A stretch of DNA of 64,000 bases from Fasciolopsis buskii (lineage: Eukaryota > Platyhelminthes > Trematoda > Plagiorchiida > Fasciolidae): assembly GCA_008360955.1 (NCBI GenBank), contig LUCM01007780.1:520571-584570 (forward strand), written 5' to 3'. Made by a program: the position numbers and the translations under genes. Positions 32,773 to 44,307 of the stretch are shown here, one piece after another (within the stretch, counting starts at the first letter, position 1; each line of letters starts with the position of its first letter). The notes under the pieces are model-generated. The model was not told the DNA's origin and ran no database searches. It saw only the letters and a list, made by a program, of their open reading frames with translations.

Positions 32773-35710
32773 GTTAGTTCTTGTTTGGCGTAGATGATGT
32801 CATACATTCTCTGCATCATAAAATTCGGTTCTAATGAGTAGCAATGAGATTAGTGGTGAGTAGTGCGAAAGTTTGTTCTTTCGTGGCTTTTGATGTGTGT
32901 AGAATAAAACCGTTCCTAACCCCATGCTCATTTTTCGGTTAGGTTCACCTTAAATTACAACCATAAAGTTTTCTATTTTCGATCTATTTCAATTCACTGG
33001 TACAAGCAAGGCATCCTATATATGGATCATTGATTTACGTTGGGCAGTCGTTGCTCAGATTATGTTGGTCAAATCTGTCCCAGGTTTTGGTTGTTTTTCG
33101 CTTTTTTTCTGATTCTGTTCGACTTTATACCCTTTCCCGTCAGCGGGTAAGTCGACTGAATGATTATTCTCAAAATTAAGTTACAAAATGGAGCCTGTAG
33201 CACGAGCAAGCCTTTTTTGTCCCTTTCCATCTCTAGTTTTTGCACACCCAAATGGGGCGTGCAAGTTAGGCGCGCATCCGTGACTGGTTGACTCTTCCAT
33301 TTATGTTTTCTGAGAAACGCTGTCAGCCAGATAGAATGTGCCAAGGGATCGTGTTCTACTGACCTTTGATGACAATAGACACCAGCCAATTATGACCGAT
33401 CACGTCTTCACGCACTTCCATTACTCGTCTCTGACTGCCTTTTCATTGAGACTGGGCTCAGTTTATTTGCTACTTGAAATCGATTTGACGGTTGTTGGTG
33501 ACCTGGGGCTGCGGTGGGTAGTATGCAGTTCTGGTCAACCTGGTATAACTGTGGCGGCATGCACTGGCTCCTAGTTAACGGGTGGATTTCGTGTCGACGT
33601 TACGGACGACGGAATAAGTCAGAAACACCTTGTTTATGTACCGTTACTCCTATTCGGATATTTGATTTACGAGTTAGGTCAAGCTGCCTGGACGACGGGT
33701 TTCGTTTCATTCGCTTATTTTATCTCTGACGTGTCGAGATTCAGTTTCCGACTAACAAATTCCAAACCATTGCCTTGTCTTTTGAAACTGATCTGTGCGC
33801 TCGAAATCTATCGTCTCAATCCCAATACTGGCCACATCAAAATAAACTGAAGTTACGGAAACGTAGTTGTAATTCGAGATAAATGCAATCCAGTCGGTTT
33901 AGACCGTTAGTTGCGCACGTCAGCGGGGTACTAATCAGTGGATCTGATTTCTTGAGTGCCACTTGGCACATAAGTTTCACGAATTCCAATCCGCGTATTG
34001 TTGCAACACGCAACGAGGAAAGCTCGTCCCATGTTAGATAAAGAGTGGTCTGTAAAATCTAGTCCACTAGTCAGATCGATCGGTCGAAACGTGTCCAACA
34101 AAAGTCGTTTGGGTTAATTGGAAAACGGCATTGATGACGACGGCGACTTTGTATCTGTCACGAGTGATAGATACGAATTTAGGACATCCTTATATCGGGG
34201 CTTTGGTAAACCTGCCCAGTTTCACACCTCATTCATGTGGCACGTAATGCTTGAGGAAGGGAAACCGTTGATCGTTCATCGTTTTTTTGATGCTATGATG
34301 TATACATGAGTGTTATGAAAGTGGTATGCCTCATAGCCATTAATGCCCACTACACGGGGAGATGGGGGCTGGAACGGGCAACTATGACCCTGAAACCTGG
34401 AGCGGCATGAAAGCACATAAGATCACATTGGATCATGTATGGTAACGAGCCTGACGATATCGAGTTGCTGTCTACCGCCGAAGAGACCGGCGGATTTGAC
34501 CTTTTCAGTGACAAGCGCTCAATCCAGTCGACCATTACCGTTCAGTCCTTAGGCTACAGATGCCTCATATGGATTGAACCTTTTGTAATACTTATTGATA
34601 TTGTTTTTATGATTTATTTAAATGTGATGGTTTCTAAAGTCGATTTTTAATTAAATTATAGATAAGCTGCTCTTTACTTTCTTTTCATTGTTTGTACGAC
34701 AAATGTGCCGCATTTCAAATAGGACACCGAAACCATTAAAAGTTTATTGAATGAGAAAGTGTTCAGCGGCAGGAACAGTTAAACTCAGGACCTTTACTTC
34801 TAAACGCCACAATGTTAAACGTTTGATAACTCTGGGTCTAGATATGGTGGCTGCACCTTTGTGCGTGGCATAATGACTCACGCATATCCAAAACACAAGG
34901 AGCTTCAGGGGATATATCCGCGATAGGTCATTGAATAGAAGCGGTTCTCAGTCCCGGATTTCATTGATAGACGGTATCTGGATTTCTACAACTGACCATT
35001 CAGCCTTTGCAGGGGACTCTTCGGCGAATAAAAGCGAATGCGAGCAGTCTACTGCCAAAAGCTTTCAGTGGATGGGCGTAGGAATGGAGTACCTAGGACT
35101 TCTCTCTACGAAGGAAGCGGCCGTCACATTACGTTCGGCAGCCTGCCATTAGTGCCCTCAGCCCATAGGTTGTTTCCCTGTACGTGTTCCGCTTGCCTTG
35201 TTGGGCGTATAAAACAAAGGATTGGATCCAGCGATTGCCCGATAATTAGCGTTTCACTAGGAAATACAAAATAGAATACAAACAGCAGGGTATGGCAGTG
35301 GTATACAAGATGGGATTCGCTACATTAAAATGATGTACCGCCTGTGTCTTTACATCAGTTCCAGTCAATTTAATCTCATCAACGAATTAAATGGCTTCGG
35401 TTGTTGGACTTTATCATTTGACCGGCTACATGTTGAACTACCATCTCACCAAATTCATCGTTGCCAAAGACCAAGAATTGCATGACTACTCAATTGCCTT
35501 GTGCCAAAATTCTGGGCTTGCACCCTTTTCGTTTATCATGAGAATCAACCACGAAATCGATGCGTGAAGCTCTCAAACTACAGAAAACACTACACATTGG
35601 TTTCCGGGTTATTCTTCACCTAATGAGAAGTTTTTAGTTCTCTCAGTGAGCGTATTTTGCGTTCTCAACCCGTTTTAATACTTTTTGTCACGATGCTTTT
35701 CATGTTCCAG
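32773..35710 (+). other. Intron of beta-catenin-like gene
   Basis: About 2.9 kb between a phase 0 donor (GTTAGT) and the acceptor CATGTTCCAG at 35710. It contains one minus-strand SINE family 1 copy (34305-34525). Short open stretches inside have no recognised domain. Confidence 0.7.
34305..34525 (-). repeat. SINE family 1, minus strand, in intron
   Basis: Plus-strand landmarks shared with the other copies: CATAGCCATTAATGCCCACT, TATGACCCTGAAACCTGGAG, ACATAAGATCACATTGGATC, AACGAGCCTGACGATATCGA and ACCGGCGGATTTGA. The tRNA-like head lies at the right-hand end and is eroded. Confidence 0.7.
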
Positions 35711-35866
35711 TTGGATGCAAAATCCGCCAGTCTGACAGCTCCAAAGCTGGCTCGAATGTTGCATGAGGATGCGGGAGAGGATAAAAAACAACTGAACACG
35801 ATCATATTTATTCACCATCTAGCTCGAAATCAAGCCATGCGTCAGGGACTCGTAACGTGTCCACAG
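35711..35866 (+). CDS. CTNNB1-like: Beta-catenin-like gene, armadillo repeat 1 exon
   Basis: The exon is 156 nt, exactly 52 codons, phase 0 at both ends, bounded by the acceptor TTCCAG and the donor CAG|GTATCG. The peptide contains LTAPKLARMLHED, then IIFIHHLARNQAMRQGLV and ends TCPQ. This aligns with human beta-catenin repeat 1 (ATRAIPELTKLLNDED ... VMVHQLSKKEASRHAIM ... SPQ). The exon also ends at the same Pro-Gln. Armadillo repeats form the superhelical scaffold that binds cadherin, TCF, APC and axin. Identity is modest but the motif spacing is preserved. Confidence 0.85.
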
Positions 35867-36174
35867 GTATCGTATTTGTTTTCTTTCCCTTTTATCATAT
35901 CAATATAATTGACTTTCTCAATTTCTGGAATTTGCTTCATTAGCGTTATTTGTACCCTATTTCGATGCACACATTCCATTATGGAGGAATTTCTGTTCCA
36001 CAATTCGGAAAGAATTTGTAAAGACCCGATGACCTTGCTTTTGATTTGCACGTGTGTGATCAACTAAACGGTCAGCCAAATATAGAATTGTAATTTTTCA
36101 ACCCTACAAATTTGACGTATATTGAACTGATTAAGGAATCTCAGGTGTCAGCCACTTCGGTGAGTGACTTCAAG

Positions 36175-36229
<55 letters not shown>
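36175..36229. repeat. (TA)n microsatellite
   Basis: An uninterrupted run of alternating T and A of about 54 nt. It creates spurious Ile-Tyr open frames on both strands. Confidence 0.95.
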
Positions 36230-36230
<1 letters not shown>

Positions 36231-36504
36231 GACTCCATCCACGCACCAGTGTCTTACTTACACTTTCTGGGCTGAACGACAAAGCTGTATTGGAGACAGT
36301 TCTCCAATCAAGCGCGATGGATACTCCATGGAGGTGCACGATGGTGAAATTGGGGAGCTCTGATTCGTACCAACCTAGCATCTTCTGTGAGGTATATTGT
36401 ACCATGGAGCTGTATTCCTCTTTTTCAGCACAGTACTCGTTCCAGCGATAATGAAAGGAGAAAGTTTGAAAATATATCAGTTCTCACTGGTTTAAAGAAT
36501 GTAT

Positions 36505-36690
36505 TTTAGTCGTAGCCCAGGTTCTTTGTCTTCCTAAGGTTTTGATCGCCGAGTTTGAATGTCACACAAACCTTTTAACAGCGGATTGGAGCCAGCCACG
36601 CCTAAACGCTAATGATCTCGCGTCTGTTGACGACCTAGACTTAAAGCTCAACAGTCGGAACATCACCTACAATGTCAGTCCTGTGCGGTA
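36505..36690 (+). pseudogene. Possible Ty3/gypsy aspartic protease C-terminal relic
   Basis: One plus frame reads VVAQV, then PKVLIAEFECHTNLLTADWS and QPRLNAND, resembling the fVvAdv--PiLGaDFl---nLLvD---rrL ending of gypsy proteases. The key Gly-Ala-Asp reads Ile-Ala-Glu. It is short and weak and could be chance. Confidence 0.3.
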
Positions 36691-37130
36691 GGGAAAATCC
36701 GAAGTGGTCGGTATTTCACTAAAAATTTTTCTGAGGGGTTGAGACCCCATGATGAGCAAATCGAAAATTAGGTGCCGTCTAAAGCTAGACTCAGGTGGGA
36801 AAAGCTGCAGGCTCCTTGACCTCTGAGCCTCCATATTTAATAACTCCAGGCGGTCTCCTGAAGACCCTTGCAGATGCTAACCACGATGTTGGTTATGTGA
36901 AACGTTTCCATCAGTCTCTGGTATATCATGTATAAGTGAATAGGTTAACGTAACTAAGACACAAGTAATAATTCTTGACAATGTTTTCTTTTGTATTCCA
37001 CGCCTTGTATATATTGTTATAGATATCTTCCGAACTGTCGATCCGTTTTCGGATTTGAATCTGTTTTTTCCTTCTCTTTCGAATTTTTCTTCCTGTCACT
37101 TTTCCCGCTACCCTTGGATATATTGGTTAG

Positions 37131-37285
37131 CTCATTCATGAGCTGGTTCGCACGTTGCAAACAACCGCATCATCTGAACTGCAGACGGAAACCGCATTGA
37201 CGCTACAGTTGCTAGCCAAAACCAATTCCGGCGCGTTGTTGCTCTACGACGAGTTGAGCATTCCGGCGTTAGTGAAAATGCTAAG
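37131..37285 (+). CDS. CTNNB1-like: Beta-catenin-like gene, armadillo repeat 2-3 exon
   Basis: This 155-nt exon begins in phase 0 after TTGGTTAG and ends in phase 2 at CTAAG|GTGAAT. It reads LIHELVRTLQTTASSELQTE, then TALTLQLLAKTNSGALLLYD and ELSIPALVKML. Human beta-catenin at the same place reads [20 protein letters not shown] ... GTLHNLSHHREGLLAIFK ... GGIPALVKML, so the core match is strong (VRT-Q, IPALVKML) and gapless. The preceding exon joins it without a gap. The phase-2 end fits the acceptor at 40218, and also two possible short exons in between. Confidence 0.9.
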
Positions 37286-37340
37286 GTGAATTCAAATTTC
37301 GATTGTTTCCAATTATCCTTCTGTTTGTGTGCCACTACAG

Positions 37341-37496
37341 CTTATTTCGAACGTCCTGTTGCAAAGGTGGCATTCGGGTTGGGGATTCATTTTATCCCAT
37401 AGTCGTGCTCTTACTGTATATGAATAACTTGCATCGAACTGTTTACGAAATCGGTCTATCAGATATTGATAAGGAGGCCATGCGATTGGTCGGAAA
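37341..37496 (+). other. Candidate cassette exon (156 nt, phase 2-2)
   Basis: It is bounded by the acceptor GTGTGCCACTACAG (a pyrimidine-rich tract precedes it) and a strong donor GGAAA|GTATGT. The 52 codons are open in the frame dictated by the upstream exon and read LFRTSCCKGGIRVGD, then VVLLLYMNNLHRTV and DKEAMRLVGK. Because the exon is symmetric it could be included or skipped without changing frame. Skipping gives a gapless beta-catenin alignment, so inclusion would add an insert between repeats. The upstream intron would be only 55 nt. No direct evidence of use. Confidence 0.35.
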
Positions 37497-37692
37497 GTAT
37501 GTCGCTATCATCTGCAGGTTTTCCCTCGTTTCGTCCAACTCCTAGCCATCGTGTACTAGTCTCTTTCCCACGCCAAATCACATTCGATTTACCCATATCG
37601 CATAAGTTCACATCATGTGCAAATTTTCGGCTTAGTTACGTATTCATGCGGAGACTTTTCAGTGAGATCTTTTGCGCCCTTTCATTTTTCAG

Positions 37693-37728
37693 GGATGAGG
37701 TTGTGGTCGACGGAGGGCTACCAAGTGG
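37693..37728 (+). other. Candidate micro-exon (36 nt, phase 2-2)
   Basis: It has a strong acceptor (TTTCATTTTTCAG) and a perfect donor GTAAGT. In the frame set by the upstream exon it encodes DEVVVDGGLPS plus split codons at each end. Being 36 nt and symmetric it could add 12 residues at the same junction as the 156-nt candidate. Flukes are known for micro-exons, but I have no expression evidence. Confidence 0.35.
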
Positions 37729-38939
37729 GTAAGTTGGTCGTCGATGGAAGAGTCCGAATTCATGACCTTCAGGTTCACACATCGCGATTTTGGCTGCTTA
37801 GCCAGCACATACGGGTAAATTTGTGCCTGTCAATCTAGGGTTGACTGGATCATCGAAGTATATCCGATGTCATTTGCCGCGTTCTGGTGTGTTGCTCTCT
37901 GCAACTCCATCGTCACCTCATTCAGTCCATCCGAGCTTATCGAGCTCACTCGTAACGTTTGTTAGGGCACACAATGTTCCACGCTGACGATGTCAAAAGA
38001 CGAATCTTGTACAGTGGCAACCTATTTATGGGAGGGTTCCGGTTAGTTGTCTCATTATGTTTCAAGGCCTCCTGGTGATCTTCATACAAATGTGTTTGCA
38101 CTACTTGGCGAAATTCAGATTCATCATAAGAACCTATTCCGTTAAATTATCCTAGACAACTAATGTAATGCGTAATTGTGCAAAAAACCTACAGATGCCT
38201 CTTGTACTCCAACATCTAGATTTTAGATCACTAACTGTACTGTTCTCAAGCCCTCATCAGCTACGGCACACGGATTGGACTCCAGGCAATGACAGGAAGT
38301 CACTGAGCCACATGACATGGTGTACTTCTGGTTCTTGTCTATTCAGTTAGTTATGAAAAAACGGTGTTTCTATCACTGTCCCAATGCGATTATACATTAA
38401 TTTTGTCCACCGTGGCCACTGATCTTGTTCACGTACTGACTCCGGTCATCATAGGTCTTGTGTATTTGTTGAGGGGTTGTTCCAGTCCATCTTTTACCAT
38501 CAGCAACCTAGTAGCGATCCGCTCTGGTTGTGGCAGCGCTTCTGCTGGAGACCAAAGCCAGCAAAGTAAGAATGAACAAGAATGTGGGAACAACCCAGAA
38601 ACCATTTATTTGAAAAAAGAAGATTTCGAATGGAGGAACGGAAGTGCTCATGGGGCGTAGCAACTAATCCGCCCATTGGATGCCTGCATGGGCCCATTTT
38701 CGGAATCCATGCTCGTCCTTCTCGGGTCATTTCGCGGGCCAAAGATTTCGTGCTGGTCTTCAAACTACCCGCCCTCGAATGTATCATATTCTTGGACCGT
38801 GTCATTGGGGTTTGTCACACATTCAACAATCATCGCTATCCACTCTCGTCCATTGACCGCTCCAAGCGCTGGGCTTTGGATCACTATTTACCAGTAATTG
38901 GTTAAAATATAAGAGCTTCATTTTATTGTTTTTATGACG

Positions 38940-39175
38940 GGCTTGACGCATGAGTTAGTAGTGGATGGGTTATACTCCATGTCCGCTAATGTCCATCACA
39001 ATAGGGGGGGGGTGACCAGCAGCCGTGACCCTAAAACCTGGAGTGGCATAGAACAACATGAAATGCGATAACGAGCCGGGCGGCATCGAGTTTCCATTTG
39101 CCACCAAAGCGACCCGCGGATTTAGGATTCGAAAGACCGACATTTTTGGCGACAAACGCTTAACATTTCGCCACT
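38940..39175 (-). repeat. SINE family 1, minus strand, in intron
   Basis: Plus-strand landmarks: ATGTCCGCTAATGTCCATCA, a run of nine or more G, GTGACCCTAAAACCTGGAGT, GGCATAGAACAACATG, AACGAGCCGGGCGGCATCGA and CGACCCGCGGATTTAGGATT. A head remnant with CGCTTAACATTTCGCCAC is at the right-hand end. Confidence 0.7.
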
Positions 39176-39959
39176 ACGGGTGCACGGATCTAGTTATTGA
39201 AACCGCAGGATTTCAAGCATTCTCACTGTTTTGAAGTTGAGAGTGCATCCGTCGCTAACTCTAGCGGCGTCAAATCGATGGCCTCCATTCTAGTGCATTC
39301 CTGCCCTGCTCAGTCAAACAAAATAAAATAACTAACCTCTGACCGTTCAGAATAATTCTCGTTAGTGCCATGATTAATCGATGTAAATAGGATGGTTGCA
39401 TGATTGATAACTTTCAGTCTTTTAGGTTCCTCGCTTCGAGCAGCGCCTCCAATCGCCTCTGAGCATGTAAAAAAATACTTTTTTTCACGTTGTTCTCGAA
39501 CTGGAACGAATAATTGATTCCGTTCTTGTTTTCGGGCTTGAATTTGATCAGAGCCCTGGCCGGCACGTCGTTCACCTGTGATTCTAGGAATTTGCAAGCC
39601 TGATTTGATTTCCAGACACCTCCCAAAGCTGAATCCTTCAGGCCGATCTGTCATATGAGGCCGTTTCCAATCCATTTATATTCGTTTATCACATTGTGAG
39701 AAATTAGTGTGAAAATGCTGTTGGAGTTTCATTAGAACAGTATCGGAGGTAGGCCGATAACAGCTCTTTATTTTCTGATGTCGGCGACTGACGGTTGTCG
39801 GATGGGACGAGAGCGCTCTGAACTTTCGCATCCCTAGATCACCACTAGTCCCGAGGCGGCTCCCAGTGACTTTCTTTCAGTACCGTGAGACATTTTCTTC
39901 ACATTCCAGTGACCAGTTGAGCTGTTTTTACTATGTTCCCTTATCGGGAAGTTTTCCGA

Positions 39960-40070
39960 TTGGCTTTTTATTGTGAATGATATAATATTAATAACAGAAC
40001 GTTATTGGTGGATGTAATTTGCCAACGTTTCGACTACTGTGGGTAGTCTTTCTCAGGGCAGGTTTTCCGA
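39960..40070 (-). repeat. Penelope-type repeat with hammerhead-like motif
   Basis: The reverse complement reads CCTGAGAAAGACTACCC, then ACAGTAGTCGAAACGTTGGC, then TTACATCCACCAATAACG and the ending ATTCACAATAAAAAGCC. The GACTAC/GTAGTC stem followed by GAAAC resembles the hammerhead ribozyme core (CUGANGA - stem II - GAAAC) known from Penelope-like elements. Here the G expected at core position 8 is A, so self-cleavage is doubtful. It closely matches 63665-63775. Confidence 0.6.
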
Positions 40071-40218
40071 TTGACATTCAGGGTTTCCGAAATTGGTGGT
40101 TAAACAAGAAAAAAACAGGCATTACTTAGGTTAGCATGACGTTGAGCTTCATCATCATTGTTGTCCCCGTCGTCATCTCATTCGACCCGTGGGGTTTTGT
40201 AACAATTTCTACTCACAG

Positions 40219-40432
40219 GCATCCATCAGAAGTAATTTACACAACAGCTTTATACATTCTGAATCAGCTGATGTGGCATCTACCCGACTCAAGTCGTCCC
40301 GAGGTTCGTGGCTGTGATGGTCATTTGCTTTTGGCCGAACTGTTGCGAGATGATCGGCTAACAGATCCGGATTGGCTGGTCATTTGTGTGGACGCGATTC
40401 GGATGACTGTGTATAAAAATAATGAGACCAAG
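40219..40432 (+). CDS. CTNNB1-like: Beta-catenin-like gene, armadillo repeat 3-4 exon
   Basis: This 214-nt exon starts with one base that completes the split codon (phase 2) and ends in phase 0 at ACCAAG|GTATGT. It reads HPSEVIYTTALYILNQL, then DGHLLLAELLRDDRLTD and LVICVDAIRMTVYKNNETK. Human beta-catenin reads SPVDSVLFYAITTLHNL ... GGLQKMVALLNKTNVKF ... LAITTDCLQILAYGNQESK at this place, so the start, spacing and end coincide without gaps. That is why I prefer the direct joining 37285 to 40219. The peptide is more diverged than the flanking exons. Confidence 0.88.
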
Positions 40433-41959
40433 GTATGTGAGATTATACAACAGCAATGTCCGATGATTACGAATATCGATGTTGTGCTCTCTGTGACTTT
40501 CAATCTCTTCTGCCTTAGTCTTCCAAGACTTTTCTTGACCAGATCGAAACTATCCTGGATAAGTGGTAACGGGCTGTTCATTTGTTCTCGCGCAAGTATT
40601 CTACCTGTTCGATCTACGGGTTGCCACTCGGGAATCGTTTTCCAGGAGTTGCACAGGTGAATGTGTCCTCTAAGAAGACAAACAGGGTTGCAAACTTTAG
40701 GCCTCAAGCAAGCGAACGATACTTCCATTAGAATGATTCATCCTTTTTAACTCGTAGTTTTAGGGGGACACCCATGTGAATATCGTCTCGGGTCACGCTG
40801 CACGTGAATCGGAACGGGCAGTTTCGTTGGTTATCATTGGTCGTGCAATGGTGGACCGAGAGCAGGAATTCGCAAATCAATAAACAAGTGGATGTATCTC
40901 AGTTGTGCCAAATCGTGAAAGCGTTCCAAATACACAGTCGCACTACATCGCTGGTCACGAGCTCCCTTGTGACGGTGTGTCATGATTGGACCCCAAATGA
41001 TGCATCTAGCGAGTAGTGCCAACCAAACGGCTTCGGCAACTAAGGTCTCATAAAGGAGCATCGAATTAAAGTCAGCAAACATAGCGAACCAGTCGATGAC
41101 CATAATAACCGACGGTACAAATGATAACCACAGGCCCATTGTTTGATTCTGTATGATAAGTTTTCGGTAGTAGAGGACTTTATTCCAGCTTGATTTAATT
41201 GTGCTCGCTCAAGCACATGGGAACAGACGACCACCGATCAACAATAGATGCAATTATGGGTTATAGATTTGAGTTGGGAACAACAAGTGGCCTTTAGAAA
41301 CGATACAGTAGGACAGATACTGTAGAGGATAGGTATGAAAGAAGCGAGTGAATCTCAACCGAGTAAGGCTCGGAGAGTATCAGTAAGAACGATACACCGT
41401 GTGATTTTTCATGCAGGAAATTTCCCGACAGTCAACAACGTTGGGCTTCGGTCAAATCTGTCCAAAAGTACGTCATCATCAAAGTGGCAGTCAGCGTTCA
41501 GTCAACCTACGGGAAAGTGCCTTGTTGACATCGGTCATTGACAGGCTTGCATACTCTAAACAACACCGGAGTCGCGCAATTCCACATTCCCTTGTGTTCG
41601 TGTAGCACATCGCCTACCTTTTATTACCAACTCGCCAACCAATCAGCTGCCGACACTTTCTACCCAGTTCGCTCATTCGCATTCATCAATCAATACCAAC
41701 GGCATGTGACCATCTGTTTCTTGTTCATGCTATATAAGCTATTGATTTCTGGTTTAATTTGAATAAAATTCCCTTAACTGTTTCGTGGGTATTTCTCACT
41801 GGGAATCGGACAGTTGAGTATACATTGACTGGGACAACCAAACGGTTTATGCACTGACACAACAGTTATTAGCCAGCTGGTGTCGTGAGTTTGCGTGTAT
41901 ATGATGCGCGTATATGATGGGCGTATATGATGCTAGTTAGCTTGTAGGTACTATCATGG

Positions 41960-42065
41960 ATCATTTGGTTAAGAAACTGCCTTGAGATAGGTTAACCACG
42001 TTAATCGAAACGTCGGCCAATGACACTCCCGACGATCGTGTTATTGACTTTCGAAAAAGTATATA
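41960..42065 (+). repeat. Older Penelope-type hammerhead-like repeat
   Basis: Reads CTTGAGATAGGTTAACCAC, then GTTAATCGAAACGTCGGCC and GATCGTGTTATTGACTTT. Layout is as at 63665, with stem GGTTAACC/GTTAATC changed in a partly paired way, but more decayed. Confidence 0.5.
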
Positions 42066-42599
42066 TATGTAGAAAGACGGGTTATCACGATGTCGATGGG
42101 GTAAAAAAAGAGAGCACCTCTGATGCAGATGGTCAGCGTTTCAGGGAACTCACATGTCACGTCACACGTCGTTCTCTGTTCAACATTTGAGGTTCCGTCT
42201 GAAAATTCGGCTACTTGCGTCATCCTGACTTTCGCAGGCAATTTTTCGGATTACCAGACCAATCATGTTCGTTGTGGAAGGGCAGATAGTCTGAAGAGCC
42301 AACCCTTCCAGTGTATAATAATGTGTTGAAATGTCACTTACGTATCGTCATTTTCTCCCCTATCCCCGTCATGTACTGTCCTGCGTCACCGTGTATATAG
42401 GAACTCGATTGTTTCATACTCAACCCGAACTTTCGAGGCCACCGAACTGACGAACATGATGTAGAAATAGTTGTGATTGGCGGAACTAAAGGCGTCCTTT
42501 TGGATCGGGTTCTAATAATGCTTGTCAATATGCTTAATTTAGTAGAGCAGAACACCAGCACCCCGATATATAGCGTGATGGGTATGACACGAAGAGTCG

Positions 42600-44307
42600 T
42601 GGAAGTTAGTGCACAAAAATGGAATTAACAATTGTTTCAGCAGCAAACAACGTGCTTCAGTGAATGAAACGATAGAAGTAGGAATCTAATTATGATGACT
42701 GCGAATCCCGGAGAATGGGAAATAAAGTCGAATATTCGTCTCTTAAAGCACGGAAAGGCAATCGGCTCCGATGAGCTTACCTTAGGTATTTCCAAAGTGT
42801 GTGGAGTTGCCTTAATGGACACACCAAATTGATCCATGGCATTGCTTACGAGGAGTGTACTCCGTCGTTACGTGACGAGACGCTATAAGTATCCACCCTC
42901 AGGAAGGGAATAAGCAATGATTTTATTATTCGTCTTGGGATCAGTTTAGTGTTGGTAACTGGTTTGGGATTGTTGCTCCATCTGAACCGGTTGACGAGCG
43001 TAATGTCCGTAGACAACATGCTGGATTTTATTCGGACCGATCAGGTTTTCACTCATTGCCAGCTACTTGCATCGCGCCGCGCACGCACACTCGCCAGACA
43101 ACGATAAACTTCTCGACCTGAAAGGCATCTTAGACTCAGTTAATGGAACAGCGGTGTTAAGAACAGTCCACCAGAAACGTGCCGTGGAAGTTTGTGAATC
43201 CACTGCAGTCATTGCTCTGACATGCTTCTGGTCACGTTGGGATATGCGGTGAACTGCCAAGTTCAGTCGAAGTCATTTGTTGTTTCGACAAGGATGTTCC
43301 ATTTCTTCATTCTTGTTCAACAAGTTAATGAGGTCCTCAGAATCTAAGCATCGAACCGGCAAACGGGGAGAGATCATGTGATCTAGATAACACAAAGAAT
43401 CTTGTGTGCTTGTTCGAATAGACCAAAGATATACGATGTTTACTGTAGTTGCATTCGGTATGTGTTGTTCCGAATAAGGTGTCGGGTTCTTTCGAGTTTG
43501 GTTGTTGATGAGGACAAACTAACAACTGTAGGCCGCCTCACTTATCCCGGCAGCTGCTGAGCATGCGTATATCAAAGCATCGAGCAGCTTGCACTGGACC
43601 GAAGCACTTATGGCTTCGATTTGGTATTTCGCCGAAGTTGAAAGGTCGTATGCACTGTGTCGCAGTGAGTTCGGCTCTGTTGTATGGTTGCAAGATAGGT
43701 AGTTTGCTTATCGAAGATGTTCCTCTCTTGGCGTAATATGGCTAAGACTGGGCAAAATGATCGTGTAGACAATGGTAAGAATGCAATTAAAATAATGGTT
43801 ATTGGTTCACATAATACAATATCACAACATACTTAGTTTGAGAGACTTCATTGGTTGGAACACGTTTTGCATGTGGTGAACACTGATCTGCCGTACCGTG
43901 CCTTGCTCTTCATTTCTCTTCTGGAAAATAAGAAACTATCTGGAGGTAGCTAAATGGGATGAGAAAATGTACAATGGCCTTGGGCAAAAATGTCTTCATC
44001 ATTCGAGTTAAAAAGATCCGTCAATCAGCTGGTTGGAAATACTGAAAGATTTCTGAACGATCCGTAAACAGTGGTGGTCGTTTTGTCGCTTTCTGTTAAA
44101 TCAGAATCGAAAAATATGGGTTTGCCTTCCCATGTGTTCCCCACTAGACCGTTCTTTTCGTTTTCACACTCGTGTAAGTCCGGTCCCTATCGCGGTTGCA
44201 TACTCTATCTTTCTATTCCAAGTTACAACATGGTGAGAAAAGCAGCGGTCGGTGGGGCTGATCCTAACGTTTAACGAAGTGAGATTGTAATAGTGATGAT
44301 GGCGAAC
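42600..44307 (+). mobile_element. RTE-like LINE, heavily degenerate (copy 3), in intron
   Basis: Segments align in order with copy 1. GTCGAATATTCGTCTCTTAA and CAATCGGCTCCGATGAGCTT (42730-42780) match the RT lead-in. LLDLKGILDSVNGTAVLRTV (43100-43160) is the motif A region. LKGRMHCVAVSSALLYGCK (43640-43700) is the C-terminal region. The 3' UTR ends with GTTTAACGAAG and GTGATGATGG near 44300. Many frame breaks are present and it appears the oldest of the longer copies. Confidence 0.75.

Larger units (their letters stand above)
35867..37130 (+). other. Intron of beta-catenin-like gene
   Basis: About 1.26 kb, from donor GTATCG to acceptor TATTGGTTAG. It contains a pure TA microsatellite (36175-36229) and a possible gypsy protease relic (36505-36690). 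Confidence 0.7.
37729..40218 (+). other. Intron of beta-catenin-like gene (rest)
   Basis: Contains a minus-strand SINE family 1 copy (38940-39175) and a minus-strand Penelope-type hammerhead-like repeat (about 39960-40070). Other open stretches show no recognised domain. It ends at the acceptor TTTCTACTCACAG. Confidence 0.65.

Noticed and set aside
36112..36451. Open frames encoding Ile-Tyr repeats on both strands
   Set aside because: Produced by the TA microsatellite at 36175-36229; not coding.
37303..37340. Extension of the 156-nt candidate exon upstream to an alternative start at 37303
   Set aside because: This is intron sequence carrying the pyrimidine tract and acceptor; no start signal is supported.
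40136..40218. Upstream part of the long open frame (hydrophobic MTLSFIIIVVPVVIS) as a signal peptide of a new gene
   Set aside because: It precedes a good acceptor at 40218, and the coding match to beta-catenin starts only at 40219; the hydrophobic part is intronic.
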